DNA from: Acetobacter conturbans
GTDB lineage: Bacteria; Pseudomonadota; Alphaproteobacteria; Acetobacterales; Acetobacteraceae
DNA: 64,000 nt
Assembly (NCBI RefSeq): GCF_011516755.1
Contig: NZ_WOSY01000001.1
Span: 310,001-374,000, forward strand
Reading direction: 5' to 3'
Made by a program: the position numbers and the translations under genes. The notes under the pieces are model-generated. The model had not been told where the DNA came from. It did not search any database and saw nothing but the letters and a program-made list of their open reading frames with translations. This document shows, one piece after another, positions 45,113 to 54,302 of the stretch; position 1 is the stretch's first letter, and each line of letters opens with the position of its first letter.

Positions 45113-46405
45113 ATGAAACGCCTCGACACACGCTCCGCCGACTTTGAACCCGGTTTCGTCGCCCTCCTTGCCGACCGTGAGACGGAAAGCGGGCGGGTGG
45201 ACAAGCCTGTCGCCGCCATCCTTGAAGATGTGCGCACCCGTGGCGATGCCGCCGTCTGCGAACTGACCGCCAAATTCGATCGTCTGGACCTGACGCCTGA
45301 GCGGATGTCCATCACGGCGGACGAAATTGAAGCTGAGACAGCCCGCGTTCCACAGGATCAGATGGCGGCGCTGGACGTCGCGGCGACCCGCATAGAAGCC
45401 TTCCATCGCGCTCAGTTGCCGAAGGACATGGAGTTCACCGACGCCGACGGCGTGACGCTCGGCCAGCGCTGGAACGCACTCGACGCGGTGGGCCTGTATG
45501 TTCCGGGCGGCAAGGCAGCCTACCCCTCCTCCGTGCTGATGAACGCCATTCCCGCCCGCGTCGCGGGCGTGGAACGTCTCGCCATGTGCGTGCCGACGCC
45601 CGATGGCATACTGAATCCACTGGTGCTGGCAGCGGCCAGACGCGCGGGCGTGACCGAGATTTACCGTATCGGTGGCGCGCAGGCTGTCGGGGCGATGGCT
45701 TTCGGCACAGCGACCATCCGCGCGGTGGACCGCATCGTCGGCCCCGGCAACGCCTATGTCGCGGAGGCCAAGCGACAGGTGTTCGGGCGCGTTGGCATCG
45801 ACAGCATCGCCGGGCCCTCCGAGGTTGTGGTGGTGGCGGACAACCGGAACAATCCACGTCTGGTGGCGCTCGACCTGATGGCGCAGGCCGAGCATGACGA
45901 GCTGGCACAGTCGATTCTCATCACCGACGATTGTACGTTTGGGGATGCCGTCGCATCCGCCATCGACACCGAACTGAAGACGCTGACCCGTTCAGCCATC
46001 GCCTCCGCGAGCTGGCGCGATTTCGGCGCGATCATCGTCGTCGCCGACTGGACGGAAGCCACGAAGCTGGTGGACCGGATTGCACCGGAGCATCTTGAAC
46101 TGATGCTGGACGATCCCAGGTCAGTGTTCGCGAAGGTAAGGCACGCCGGAGCGGCTTTTCTCGGCCGTTTCTGCCCCGAAGCCGTGGGCGATTATGTCGG
46201 CGGTCCGAACCATGTGCTGCCGACATCGCGGACGGCCCGGTTCGCCTCCGGCCTGTCGGTCTATGACTTTCTCAAGCGGACGACCTACATCGCCGCTGAC
46301 CGGGAAGCTCTGGAAAAAATCGGTCCTGCGGGGGTTACACTGGCCAACGCGGAAGGTCTGGAAGCGCACGCACTCAGCATTTCGGCGCGCCTCAACAATT
46401 CCTGA
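45113..46405 (+). CDS. hisD: Histidinol dehydrogenase
   Basis: NAD- and zinc-dependent enzyme for the last two steps of histidine synthesis. 430 residues, usual length. Motifs: GLYVPGGKAAYPSSVLMNAIPA, the GGAQAVGAMAFGT and GPGNAYVAEAKRQVFG loops, IAGPSEVVVVAD, QAEHDELAQS with zinc ligands, and APEHLELM. It lies 53 bases after hisG in the same orientation; infA follows after 115 bases. Confidence 0.97.
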   Translation: MKRLDTRSADFEPGFVALLADRETESGRVDKPVAAILEDVRTRGDAAVCELTAKFDRLDLTPERMSITADEIEAETARVPQDQMAALDVAATRIEAFHRAQLPKDMEFTDADGVTLGQRWNALDAVGLYVPGGKAAYPSSVLMNAIPARVAGVERLAMCVPTPDGILNPLVLAAARRAGVTEIYRIGGAQAVGAMAFGTATIRAVDRIVGPGNAYVAEAKRQVFGRVGIDSIAGPSEVVVVADNRNNPRLVALDLMAQAEHDELAQSILITDDCTFGDAVASAIDTELKTLTRSAIASASWRDFGAIIVVADWTEATKLVDRIAPEHLELMLDDPRSVFAKVRHAGAAFLGRFCPEAVGDYVGGPNHVLPTSRTARFASGLSVYDFLKRTTYIAADREALEKIGPAGVTLANAEGLEAHALSISARLNNS

Positions 46406-46520
46406 CACAGCAACACTCAGCCAGAACTTGACCGGGAGGCATGGGCGCGGCCATAAGACCGCCCTTGGCCTGCGGGTTCATTACAAGAAAGACGACACCA
46501 TATGATAAGTGGAAGCCACG

Positions 46521-46739
46521 ATGTCTAAAGAGGACATGATCGAGTTCAGCGGAACTGTTACGGAGCTGCTGCCTAACGCCATGTTCCGCGTCAAGCTCGA
46601 CAACGAGCACATGATCCTCGCCCACACGAGCGGAAAGATGCGCAAGAATCGTATCCGCGTGCTGGCTGGCGACCGTGTGAGCGTGGAGATGACGCCGTAT
46701 GACCTGAGCAAGGGTCGCATCACCTTCCGCTTCAAGTAA
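46521..46739 (+). CDS. infA: Translation initiation factor IF-1
   Basis: A 72-residue OB-fold factor that binds the 30S A site. Sequence [20 protein letters not shown] through [22 protein letters not shown] is nearly canonical, with alphaproteobacterial [12 protein letters not shown]. The ATG at 46521 is four codons into a longer frame and has GGAAG 7 bases upstream. It leads a compact run with maf, an RNase E/G-like gene and yacG. Upstream, at 46443-46464, is a small GC-rich dyad of unknown role. Confidence 0.97.
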   Translation: MSKEDMIEFSGTVTELLPNAMFRVKLDNEHMILAHTSGKMRKNRIRVLAGDRVSVEMTPYDLSKGRITFRFK

Positions 46740-46745
46740 GACCGC

Positions 46746-47390
46746 GTGCCGGGACTTTCTGACAGCCCGGACAGCGGACCGGAGAGCGGGATCCTGCCTC
46801 CTCGCCTGATCCTTGCTTCCGCTTCTCCCCGACGGCTTGCTCTTCTGGAGCAGATCGGGCTGAAGCCGGATCGCATCGAGACCCCAGACATCGATGAAAC
46901 GCCTGCAAAGGGCGAACTGCCGCGCCCTTATGCCGAACGACTGGCGCGGGAGAAGGCCGCCGTCGTGGCAGCACGCACGCAGGAACCGGCACTGATTCTC
47001 GCTGCCGACACGGTCGTTTCATTAGGACGCCGCATCCTGCCGAAAGCCGAGGACCGCAAGACCGCCGAGTCGTGCCTCCGGCTGCTTTCCGGACGACGCC
47101 ACACCGTCATCACCGCCGTTGTCATCCAGCCGAGCGCTGTCTGGACGGCTGGCACCACGGCACTCCGTGTGGTGGAGACAGCCGTCGCCTTCTCCCGTCT
47201 GACGGATGCACAGATTCTGGGGCTGCTCGACGGCGGCGACTGGGAAGGCAAGGCTGGCGGCTACGCGCTTCAGGGGCAGGCCGCGTCCTGCATCCGCTTC
47301 GTGTCCGGCAGTCCTTCCGCCGTGATCGGCCTTCCCCTCTTCGAGACGGCGCAACTCCTGCGCGGCCAGAAAGGCCCGTGGCTGCCGTGA
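46746..47390 (+). CDS. maf: Maf/Ham1-type nucleotide pyrophosphatase
   Basis: Maf-family nucleoside triphosphate pyrophosphatase that hydrolyses dTTP/UTP or modified nucleotides. Features: LILASASPRRLALLEQIG, DETP, ARTQEPALILAADTVV and the GDWEGKAGGYALQGQA motif. 214 residues with a GTG start 6 bases after infA; the first 18 residues are nonconserved. Its stop overlaps the next GTG start (GTGA), so translation is coupled to the RNase E/G-like gene. Confidence 0.93.
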   Translation: MPGLSDSPDSGPESGILPPRLILASASPRRLALLEQIGLKPDRIETPDIDETPAKGELPRPYAERLAREKAAVVAARTQEPALILAADTVVSLGRRILPKAEDRKTAESCLRLLSGRRHTVITAVVIQPSAVWTAGTTALRVVETAVAFSRLTDAQILGLLDGGDWEGKAGGYALQGQAASCIRFVSGSPSAVIGLPLFETAQLLRGQKGPWLP

Positions 47391-48487
47391 AAGGCACGCT
47401 GCGGGTCGCCTGCTCTCCCGGCGAGGCTCGGATTGCGATCTTCGAACAGGGCGAGTTGCTGGATTTCGGCATCTGGACGCCGGGTTTTTCCGATCATCTG
47501 GGCGACGTATCCGTCGGGCGCGTCACGGCCCTGGTCCCAGCTCTTGGTGGCGCTTTCGTCAATATCGGTCTGAATGAGGCCGGTTTTCTGCCAGTGCGCG
47601 AAAATGAACCGCCGCTTCACGAAGGTGAGGCTGTGGTGGTCAGGCTGATCCGCTGCGGTATGAGCGGCAAAGGTCCGCGCCTGAAACGGGAGCATGATAT
47701 TCCGGCTCCCGCTGGCGATATAGGACTCCTGACTGCTGGCCCCTCTCCTCTTGAAGATATGGCGAAGCGATGGGACGGAGAGATTCTGGTCGATGCGCCC
47801 GCGTTCACGGCCCGCATCCCCAGCGCTCTGCGTGAACGGGTTCGTCTCGTGTCGAACGCGTGGGACGATGAAATTCATGATGCGGTCGATATGCTGCAAG
47901 CACCGGAAATTGCGCTGCCCGGCGGAATGACCGCGACCATCACCCCCACCCCGGCGCTGGTCGCCATCGACATGGATACGGCGGCCGCATCCTCGGCACA
48001 GGGCCTGAAGCAGACAACCCAGTTCGCTCTCAACCGTACAGCCTTACCCGCACTCGTGCGACAGATCTGTCTGCGAAACCTGTCAGGAGCCATCCTGATT
48101 GATCCGGCGGGGCTCTCCACACGCAAGAGGCAGGCGTTACGCGAGTCCGTGGACCTGGCGCTGAAAGCTGACCCGCTGAGAGCCCGCTGCCTCGGCATCA
48201 CTGAGCTTGGGCTGGTGGAGATTGTGCGCTCGCGGATACGTCCGCCACTGCACGAAATCATGGGGAGCCCGCATGGGCGTGCCATGGCAGCCCTGCGTGA
48301 CGTTGTGGCCTGCTGTGCGGGGCAGCCTTCGGTTCGCCCGGCGCTTGATGTGGGGCCGGGGCTGGTCGATGCTTTTTCGGTGGATTCGCTTGCTGTCGCA
48401 GATGTGAGCGTATGGTGCGGCTATCCGCTGAGCCTGCGGAGTAATCCGGCTCTTCCTTCGCTATCATGGAGCGTTGTCAGTGGCTGA
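47387..48487 (+). CDS. Short RNase E/G-like ribonuclease
   Basis: A 366-residue protein with the RNase E/G catalytic layout. An S1-like start ([24 protein letters not shown] in part) precedes a DNase I-like catalytic region with the metal-binding aspartates expected in VAIDMD and ILIDPAG. It then ends shortly after [18 protein letters not shown]. The CPxC zinc-link cysteines of RNase E/G are absent, and the protein is shorter than RNase G (about 480). GTG start overlapping maf. The activity is inferred from family. Confidence 0.85.
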   Translation: MKGTLRVACSPGEARIAIFEQGELLDFGIWTPGFSDHLGDVSVGRVTALVPALGGAFVNIGLNEAGFLPVRENEPPLHEGEAVVVRLIRCGMSGKGPRLKREHDIPAPAGDIGLLTAGPSPLEDMAKRWDGEILVDAPAFTARIPSALRERVRLVSNAWDDEIHDAVDMLQAPEIALPGGMTATITPTPALVAIDMDTAAASSAQGLKQTTQFALNRTALPALVRQICLRNLSGAILIDPAGLSTRKRQALRESVDLALKADPLRARCLGITELGLVEIVRSRIRPPLHEIMGSPHGRAMAALRDVVACCAGQPSVRPALDVGPGLVDAFSVDSLAVADVSVWCGYPLSLRSNPALPSLSWSVVSG

Positions 48488-48665
48488 CGTCCCCACTTGC
48501 CCGATCTGTGGAAAACCGACAGTCACGGCTTTCCGACCCTTCTGCTCCCGGCGGTGCGCCAGCATCGATCTGGGGCGCTGGTTTTCCGAGGATTATCGGG
48601 TTCCCTCCGAGCCTTCCGACGAGTCGACAGAAAATTCTGTGGAAGAAGATGACCTCCCTGCTTGA
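48480..48665 (+). CDS. yacG: DNA gyrase inhibitor YacG (zinc-ribbon protein)
   Basis: A 61-residue zinc-binding protein that inhibits gyrase in E. coli. Four cysteines in CPIC and CSRRC bind zinc, and [13 protein letters not shown] is the signature that follows. The C-terminal tail is acidic ([14 protein letters not shown]). The GTG at 48480 overlaps the RNase E/G-like stop by 8 bases. It ends the infA-maf-RNase-yacG run; tRNA-Phe follows 61 bases later. Confidence 0.92.
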   Translation: MADVPTCPICGKPTVTAFRPFCSRRCASIDLGRWFSEDYRVPSEPSDESTENSVEEDDLPA

Positions 48666-48726
48666 TCTTCTTTTCAAGCCGCGTTAAATGCTCCCCACAC
48701 CAGACAGCAATGACTGCTGGACCGGT

Positions 48727-48802
48727 GCCCAAGTAGCTCAGTTGGTAGAGCATGCGACTGAAAATCGCAGTGTCACTGGTTCGATCCCGGTCTTGGGCAC
48801 CA
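48727..48802 (+). tRNA. tRNA-Phe (GAA)
   Basis: A 76-base cloverleaf. The acceptor arms GCCCAAG/CTTGGGC pair fully. The D arm is AGCTCAGTTGGTAGAGCA-like, the anticodon loop CTGAAAA carries GAA, the T loop is TTCGATC, the discriminator is A, and CCA is encoded. A possible promoter TTGATC...TTAAAT (48662-48689) with 16-base spacing lies at the end of yacG and just after it. Confidence 0.97.
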
Positions 48803-49129
48803 CTTAAACACCCCAAATAAAATACAAAACCCCTTAGCTTATAAATACTTGGGTTAATCTGCCTGTTATTCCAACACGGTACTCAGGCAGAATATTTATG
48901 GCAGTAAAATAAAACAATATACATTTATATTGTTCCTGATTATTTGCCGCTGTCAATAATTCCCAATTTCATTCTGGTGCAGGGACAAGTTATTCTTGTC
49001 GCCCTCAAACTCGATCACATTCCTGTCAAAATTTAATATCATTGATTCAAAAAAAATAATTAGGAACTTTTTTGCTCTTACATCATAATAATCGCCACTT
49101 GTATCGCGAGAGGCGGCAGTAACCTGATC
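48803..49129. other. AT-rich strip after tRNA-Phe
   Basis: About 330 bases that are clearly AT-richer than the rest of the window. Contents: a 9-bp perfect palindrome AACAATATA/TATATTGTT at 48913-48934, a CTGCCTG/CAGGCAG stem near 48862-48893, and a minus-strand frame of 61 codons (48953-49138) of unlike composition, probably not a gene. It looks like foreign or decayed DNA beside a tRNA, a common integration site. Confidence 0.6.
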
Positions 49130-49783
49130 ATGAAGCACAACGCCGTCCCCAAAAGTGTCTTTCGTGAAAGACGCTTCGTGATCGTACTCAACCTCATCCG
49201 CGACATCATTGAACGAAAGGGATTCTGTAGAATCGTCGATTTAGGCGGGACACCGGATTACTGGCTCAACTTCGCCGAATTCCAGAATCTGTCAGCCGTT
49301 TCCATCTCGATCGTCAATCGGGACTTTTATCCCAACACGGATCCCCGGATACAATTTGCAGTCGGAGACGCCACAAACATGGCGTCTTATGCCGACAACA
49401 GCTTCGATCTGGTTCATTCGAACAGCGTGATTGAGCATGTCGGTTCATGGAAGGCCATGAAGGACATGGCCCGTGAAGTCAGAAGACTCGCGCCTGTTTA
49501 TTATGTACAGACACCGAATTTCTGGTTTCCTTACGAATTTCATTCAAAATGTATCGGGTTTCACTGGTTGCCCAAAGCAATACGCATGCAACTGGTCATG
49601 AACTTTGCCTGTGGGTATTATCCACGCGCCAAGACCCGTGCAGAAGCTCTCGGCTATGTCGAGGATGCTGATTGCCTGAGCCACCATCAGATGCGCTCCC
49701 TCTTCCCGGATGCCCGCATCCTGGGGGAACGTTTTTTTGGTCTCAATAAAAGCTGGATGGCAATACGAAGCCCCGCAGCGTGA
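49130..49783 (+). CDS. SAM-dependent methyltransferase
   Basis: A 217-residue class I methyltransferase. The SAM motif I is IVDLGGTPDYW; the acidic motif II region is ISIVNRDFYPN; NSFDLVHSNSVIEHVG is the motif IV-V region of SAM-binding enzymes. The C-terminal half (PYYVQTPNFWFPYEFHSKCIGFHWLP in part) resembles glycan or lipid methyltransferases with an aromatic-rich active site. It adjoins the AT-rich strip and has slightly different codon use, so recent acquisition is possible. Substrate unknown. Confidence 0.85.
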   Translation: MKHNAVPKSVFRERRFVIVLNLIRDIIERKGFCRIVDLGGTPDYWLNFAEFQNLSAVSISIVNRDFYPNTDPRIQFAVGDATNMASYADNSFDLVHSNSVIEHVGSWKAMKDMAREVRRLAPVYYVQTPNFWFPYEFHSKCIGFHWLPKAIRMQLVMNFACGYYPRAKTRAEALGYVEDADCLSHHQMRSLFPDARILGERFFGLNKSWMAIRSPAA

Positions 49784-49786
49784 CGC

Positions 49787-51196
49787 TTACACCGCAGGCT
49801 TTGCAATCTCGTTCGCGGGAAACAGCACCAGAAAACAGGCACCCCGGTCCGGATGGCCGGGATCAGCATCCAGAATCCTGAGTTCAGCGTTATGAAGACG
49901 CAGAATTGAGGCTACCAGACTAAGACCGAGACCGCTGCCGCGAATGTGCCGACTTTTATCCGACCGGTAAAACCGCGTCAGAACGGCGTCGCGCTCATCC
50001 GGATGAATCCCGATGCCGGTGTCCATGACCGCCACGAAGGGGTGGGCATCGCTCACGCCGACAGAGACCCGAACCCGCCCCCCTTCAGGCGTAAACTTGA
50101 TCGCATTATCGACAAGATTGGCCAGCATCTCGATCAGAAGGTCACGGTCACCGCGTGTGTTCACCGACACATCTGATTCCGGAAAGAGCAGTTCCACACC
50201 TTCGCTTTCCGCAATCGGTTCGTAGAGATCGATGATGTCGCGCGTCAGGGCTGCAAGATCGATCGACGTGAAGGCATCCCGCCCCTTGCTGTTGTCGATC
50301 TCCGCCAGCCGCAACAGCGCCGTGATGATGGCAAAGCACTGATCGAGATTGTCGAGTGCCCGTCCGATGGCGATTTGAAGTGTTTCAGCCGAGGCGCCCT
50401 GCGGTCCCGACACGGCGCGCTCCAGTCCGGCCCTGACACGGGCGAGCGGCGTACGCAGATCGTGCGCGATATCGTTGCCGACATTTCCCATGTCGCGCAT
50501 GAGTTGCTCAAGCCGGTCAAGCATCCGGTTCACGCTGGCGGCCAGACGCTGCAATTCGTCCTGTTGCGTCCCGGTGGGCAGACGCTCGTGAATATCGCCC
50601 CGCATGATCCGGTCTATGGCTTCGTGCATGTCCTTCACACGAGCAAGAGCGCGATGGCTGAGCCACGTCCCCGCGAACAGGGCGAAGAGCACGATCGGCA
50701 CGAGCGTAGTCAGCGAGGCGCGCCTGAGCATCAGTTTCTGCTCGTTCAGAAAATGCAGGCTCCGACCAAGCACGAGAACGCGGCTGTCAGGCATCCGGGC
50801 GGCAAGAAACCGCAAAGTGTAAGGGGCCCCTTCTTCCGGCTCCATGACGACATTGTGCAGTTGCCCGTCAGCAACCAGCCCTTCCGGCCAGACATGCAGT
50901 TCTCCCGTCACGGGCTGGTGCGAAGCGGTAAAAATCCCTGCCTCATTCACGACCAGTCGCAAATCATCGGTCGAACGCTCGCGGATGACGTAATCCAGAT
51001 GCTCAGGCGACATGGCCAGAAGAAGCTGCATCTCCCGGTCCAGCACCTGACCGGAACGCCGAAACTCCAGTGTCGTCATCTGGCTGTACATCAGACAGAA
51101 CTGAACCGCGATCGCCCCCAGCATCGCCAGCGCGAACGCCAGACCGAGTTTGAAGCGGGCCGTCCTGAACAGTGCAAAACGATCGCTGACCGGCAT
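49787..51196 (-). CDS. Two-component sensor histidine kinase with HAMP
   Basis: A 469-residue inner-membrane kinase. TM1 is at about residues 15-35, a periplasmic sensor of roughly 115 residues follows, TM2 is near 158-178, then HAMP. The phosphoacceptor is about His245 in NDIAHDLRTPLARVR. The ATPase has NLVDNAIKFTPEGG, MDTGIGI and GSGLGLSLV. It lies 10 bases after the response regulator. It resembles EnvZ/CusS-type kinases; the signal is unknown. Confidence 0.95.
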   Translation of the reverse strand: MPVSDRFALFRTARFKLGLAFALAMLGAIAVQFCLMYSQMTTLEFRRSGQVLDREMQLLLAMSPEHLDYVIRERSTDDLRLVVNEAGIFTASHQPVTGELHVWPEGLVADGQLHNVVMEPEEGAPYTLRFLAARMPDSRVLVLGRSLHFLNEQKLMLRRASLTTLVPIVLFALFAGTWLSHRALARVKDMHEAIDRIMRGDIHERLPTGTQQDELQRLAASVNRMLDRLEQLMRDMGNVGNDIAHDLRTPLARVRAGLERAVSGPQGASAETLQIAIGRALDNLDQCFAIITALLRLAEIDNSKGRDAFTSIDLAALTRDIIDLYEPIAESEGVELLFPESDVSVNTRGDRDLLIEMLANLVDNAIKFTPEGGRVRVSVGVSDAHPFVAVMDTGIGIHPDERDAVLTRFYRSDKSRHIRGSGLGLSLVASILRLHNAELRILDADPGHPDRGACFLVLFPANEIAKPAV

Positions 51197-51206
51197 CAGG
51201 ACGGAT

Positions 51207-51920
51207 TCACTCTGGCGCCTGAAGCGTGAATCCGGCTCCGCGGATACTGTGGATCAGCACCGCTTCCCCGGCAACATCGACCTTGCGGCGCAACTTGCCG
51301 ATATGCACATCGACCAGATTTGTCTGCGGCGTGAAACGATAGTTCCAGACCTCTTCAAGCAACATCGCACGGGTGAGCACCTGCCCCGGACGGCGCATGA
51401 GATATTCCAGCAGACGAAACTCACGCGGCAACAGCTCGATCTCACGCTCGCCACGCATGACGGTACGGTCGATGAGATCCATGCTCAGCGGCCCAACCCG
51501 CAACACAGTCTGGCGACTGTCATCAGGACGACGCAGAAGCGCCTCGATGCGGGCAACCAGTTCCTCCATGGCGAAAGGCTTGGTCAGATAATCGTCGCCA
51601 CCTGCTTTCAGGCCACTGACCCGATCATCGACCGCCCCGAGAGCCGACAGAACCAGAACCGGCGTACGGACACCCTGCCCGCGCATGGTTTCGATCAGCG
51701 AGAGACCGTCCATCCCCGGCAGCATGCGGTCAACAACCATCACATTATGGGTGCCGGAACAGGCCTGCTCCAGTCCCGTGTCACCTGTTTCCGCAAGCGT
51801 CACCGCGAAGTTGCGGCTTTCCAGTTCTCCGACGATCTCGACGGCAATGTCCCTGTCGTCCTCGACGAGAAGAACACGGATTTCGTCCAAACCTGTTGCG
51901 GTACCGGCCATATCAGTCAT
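51207..51920 (-). CDS. OmpR-family response regulator
   Basis: A 237-residue DNA-binding regulator. The receiver domain has the acidic pair EDDRD, phosphorylatable Asp64 in VVDRMLPGMDG, and Lys in YLTKPF. The C-terminal winged helix contains ELLPREFRLLEYLMRRPGQVLTR (quoted in part) and LVDVHIGKLRRKVD. It is first in the operon, before its kinase. An ATG three codons later is an alternative start. Confidence 0.95.
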   Translation of the reverse strand: MTDMAGTATGLDEIRVLLVEDDRDIAVEIVGELESRNFAVTLAETGDTGLEQACSGTHNVMVVDRMLPGMDGLSLIETMRGQGVRTPVLVLSALGAVDDRVSGLKAGGDDYLTKPFAMEELVARIEALLRRPDDSRQTVLRVGPLSMDLIDRTVMRGEREIELLPREFRLLEYLMRRPGQVLTRAMLLEEVWNYRFTPQTNLVDVHIGKLRRKVDVAGEAVLIHSIRGAGFTLQAPE

Positions 51921-52003
51921 GCCTCCATCGATGCCCCGGCGTCCTGGACACGACCATTAAAATCCCTTTCATGGAGACGCATCCGTACGCTGCGGAAGGC
52001 CCC

Positions 52004-52348
52004 ATGCACATGATATCGTCTCTTCATGTGAAGCGGGTTTATGGTCCACCCTCCCCTGACGACGGAGCACGGATTCTTATAAAGCGGCTGAGGCCGCCAC
52101 GGGATGAGTAAGAAAAAAAGCGGCCCTCACGGCATCGTCAAGGATACCATCCCTTCCACTGGCCTGCCTCTCTGGTCGGGACACGATCCCGGGAAATGGA
52201 ACGGGTTACGGGATCGTTACTACCCGGAACTCGACCATAACGGCACGCCCGTCAATGAGTTGCTTTCAGCCTGAATAACGGTCCGCTCGCACTGCTTTTC
52301 AGCACACACGACACACACTGTGAGCGGATTGACGTGCTGGCGCATGCC
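52004..52348 (+). pseudogene. DUF488-family gene broken by two frameshifts
   Basis: Three reading frames join into one DUF488-like protein. Frame 1 starts at 52004 with MHMISSLHVKRVYGPPSP, continues DDGARILIKRLRP, and then stops early at 52111. After one extra base near 52097, frame 2 continues PHGMSKKKSGPHGIVKD with SGHDPGKWNGLRDRYYPEL to a stop at 52274. After one missing base near 52270, frame 3 gives LNNGPLALLFSTHDTHCERI. The order and spacing match the family (VYDPP..DG.RVLVDRLWPRG, K-D..P, LR.W..H, LLYAA.D..HN). GGAAGG precedes the first ATG. Either a decayed gene or sequencing errors. Confidence 0.72.
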
Positions 52349-52400
52349 CCGCGCCAGCGTGTGAAATACGCCTCCCCACCATGCGTCAGACACACTCGCC

Positions 52401-53270
52401 TCAGAGCGTGGGCGCGTTGAACGTGTCGCAATGGCCGATATCCCCATAGGTCAGACCGCGCCGGAACCATGTGACACGCTGTGCGGATGTGCCATGCGTG
52501 AAGCTGTCCGGCACCACATACCCCTGCGCCTGTTTCTCCAGCCGGTCGTCGCCCACGGCAGCGGCGGCGTTCAAACCCTGCTCGACATCGCCGGTCTGGA
52601 GGATGCTTTTCGCGTCATTGGCACGCTTCGCCCACACGCCTGCGAAACAGTCCGCCTGAAGTTCCACCCGGACCGACAGGCTGCTGGCGCCACTCTGGCC
52701 GGTCCCGCCCTCGCGATTCACCTGCTGCATGATGCCAAGTTCGTTCTGGACGTGATGTCCGACTTCGTGCGCCACGACGTAGGCGCGAGCAAAATCGCCA
52801 CCCGCGCCGAGACGATCCTGCAATTCCTTGAAAAAACCGAGATCCAGATAAACCTTCTGGTCCGCCGGACAATAAAACGGTCCAACCGAGGTCTGCGCAT
52901 AACCGCAGGCGGAATTTGCGCCGCCAGAGAAGAGCACCAGATGCGGATCGTGATACGTGCGGCCCATCTGCTGGAAATAACTGCTCCACACGTCCTCTGT
53001 TGAGGCGAGAATGCGGGAAATGAACTGCTTCTGCGCGTCGTCCTGTGGTGAGGGCGCCTGCGCCACCGTCTGACTGCTGCCGCTGTCCGTCGTTCCGCCA
53101 CCTTGCAGCAGGTTCAGAACGACCTGTGGATCAACCCCGAAATAGAGCGCGCCAAGCACCAGAATCACGCCCCCGATCCCGCCGATGCGCAGCGGCATGC
53201 GACCGCCGCCACCGCTCTGCCCACGGATATCCTCGATGTTGTTGCTCTCGCGTTCGTCGTCCAGACGCAT
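52401..53270 (-). CDS. Neutral zinc metallopeptidase (YpfJ/KPN_02809 family)
   Basis: Putative membrane-anchored metallopeptidase. A flexible Gly/Arg/Asp N-terminus precedes one helix (GGIGGVILVLGALYFG). The zinc motif HEVGHH is at about residue 168, and RVELQADCFAGVWA supplies the third ligand. The start MRLDDERES at 53270 is chosen over a longer frame because it is the family opening. 289 residues. Next to the DUF488 remnant; target proteins unknown. Confidence 0.9.
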   Translation of the reverse strand: MRLDDERESNNIEDIRGQSGGGGRMPLRIGGIGGVILVLGALYFGVDPQVVLNLLQGGGTTDSGSSQTVAQAPSPQDDAQKQFISRILASTEDVWSSYFQQMGRTYHDPHLVLFSGGANSACGYAQTSVGPFYCPADQKVYLDLGFFKELQDRLGAGGDFARAYVVAHEVGHHVQNELGIMQQVNREGGTGQSGASSLSVRVELQADCFAGVWAKRANDAKSILQTGDVEQGLNAAAAVGDDRLEKQAQGYVVPDSFTHGTSAQRVTWFRRGLTYGDIGHCDTFNAPTL

Positions 53271-53519
53271 GGGGGGATCCTGTCGGTTCTGGTTTTCTTT
53301 CCGATGCACATAGCATTTATTCGCGAAGTGGGGGAGGCAGGCAGAACGGCTGCTTTTTTATGCCAGGCGAGCAGGTATCTGATCCTCTTTTTCCTCGGGA
53401 ACAGTGCGGACGCGCGACCCGTCACAAATATTTTCCAGAACAGAACCGGCCTGACTGCGTTCTCATGAGAATCAATGCTCCAGCGCGTCCATGCAGACGA
53501 CGCGAAAGGACTGCTTTTC

Positions 53520-54191
53520 ATGATTGTCGTGCACCATCTCGAAAACTCACGCTCGCAGCGGATACTCTGGCTGCTTGAAGAACTCGGCGTGCCTTACGAA
53601 ATCAAGTTTTACAAACGTGACCCGGAGACCATGCTGGCCCCTCCGGAGTTGCGTAAGATCCACCCGCTCGGCAAGTCGCCCATCCTCACGGACGGAGGTG
53701 TCACACTCGCCGAAAGCGGTGCCATCATCGAATATCTGCTCGATCACTATGGAGAAGGACGTCTGCGTCCTCTCGCAGGAACTCCAGACTATCGAAGCTT
53801 TATTTACTGGCTGCATTATGCCGAAGGATCGGCCATGCCGCCGCTGGTCATGAAGCTGATTTTCGGCATGCTGCCTCGACGTGTCCCCTTCCTGCTTCGC
53901 CCTTTTGCAGCTCTCATCTCGAAAGGGGTGCAGGAGAAGCTACTGGATCCAGAAATTCAGCGTCACAGGGAGTTCTGGGAACATTCCCTCGCTGCAACGG
54001 GATGGTTCGCGGGACCGGACTTCACCGCGGCGGACATCCAGATGAGTTTTCCGCTGGAAATCACAGGCACGAGAACGGATACCGTGTTGCATCTTCCGCA
54101 TGTAACGGCCTTTCTGCACCGTATCCATGAACGCGCGGCCTGGCGCAGAGCGCTTCAAAAAGGAGGGCCTTATGTCTATTCCGGAGCGTGA
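53520..54191 (+). CDS. Glutathione S-transferase
   Basis: A 223-residue GST. The N-terminal thioredoxin-like domain begins MIVVHHLENSRSQRILWLL (Ser near the GSH thiol), followed by HPLGKSPILTDG with its cis-proline and LAESGAIIEYLLDHYG. The C-terminal helical domain contains FAGPDFTAADIQMSFP, the N-capping box region. The ATG at 53520 is used; 15 extra codons upstream are not conserved. Members detoxify electrophiles or reduce peroxides. It is monocistronic. Confidence 0.93.
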   Translation: MIVVHHLENSRSQRILWLLEELGVPYEIKFYKRDPETMLAPPELRKIHPLGKSPILTDGGVTLAESGAIIEYLLDHYGEGRLRPLAGTPDYRSFIYWLHYAEGSAMPPLVMKLIFGMLPRRVPFLLRPFAALISKGVQEKLLDPEIQRHREFWEHSLAATGWFAGPDFTAADIQMSFPLEITGTRTDTVLHLPHVTAFLHRIHERAAWRRALQKGGPYVYSGA

Positions 54192-54263
54192 GAGCCGGGA
54201 AGTAACAGGCTGGTCTGCTGGAGAACGGAACCCGGCAGCCTGAGCCGAGACGAAGCACATCAT

Positions 54264-54301
54264 TTCCGGAAGTGCGCCCGGCTCACAGGGCTCCTTCCGG
54301 G
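54264..54301. terminator. Hairpin between convergent GST and 54303-55004 genes
   Basis: CCGGAAG/CTTCCGG arms enclose a second GCCC/GGGC stem. No T-run follows on either strand, so this may be a weak or factor-aided terminator shared by the two convergent genes. Confidence 0.5.
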
Positions 54302-54302
54302 G

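Noticed and set aside
46441-46536. Possible 31-codon leader frame (ATG near 46442) overlapping infA
   Set aside because: GGGAGG is too close to its start and the peptide has no attenuator-like features, so it is not supported as a gene.
48953-49138. Minus-strand 61-codon frame in the AT-rich strip
   Set aside because: No ribosome-binding site or recognisable family; such frames are common in AT-rich DNA. Recorded under the intergenic strip instead.
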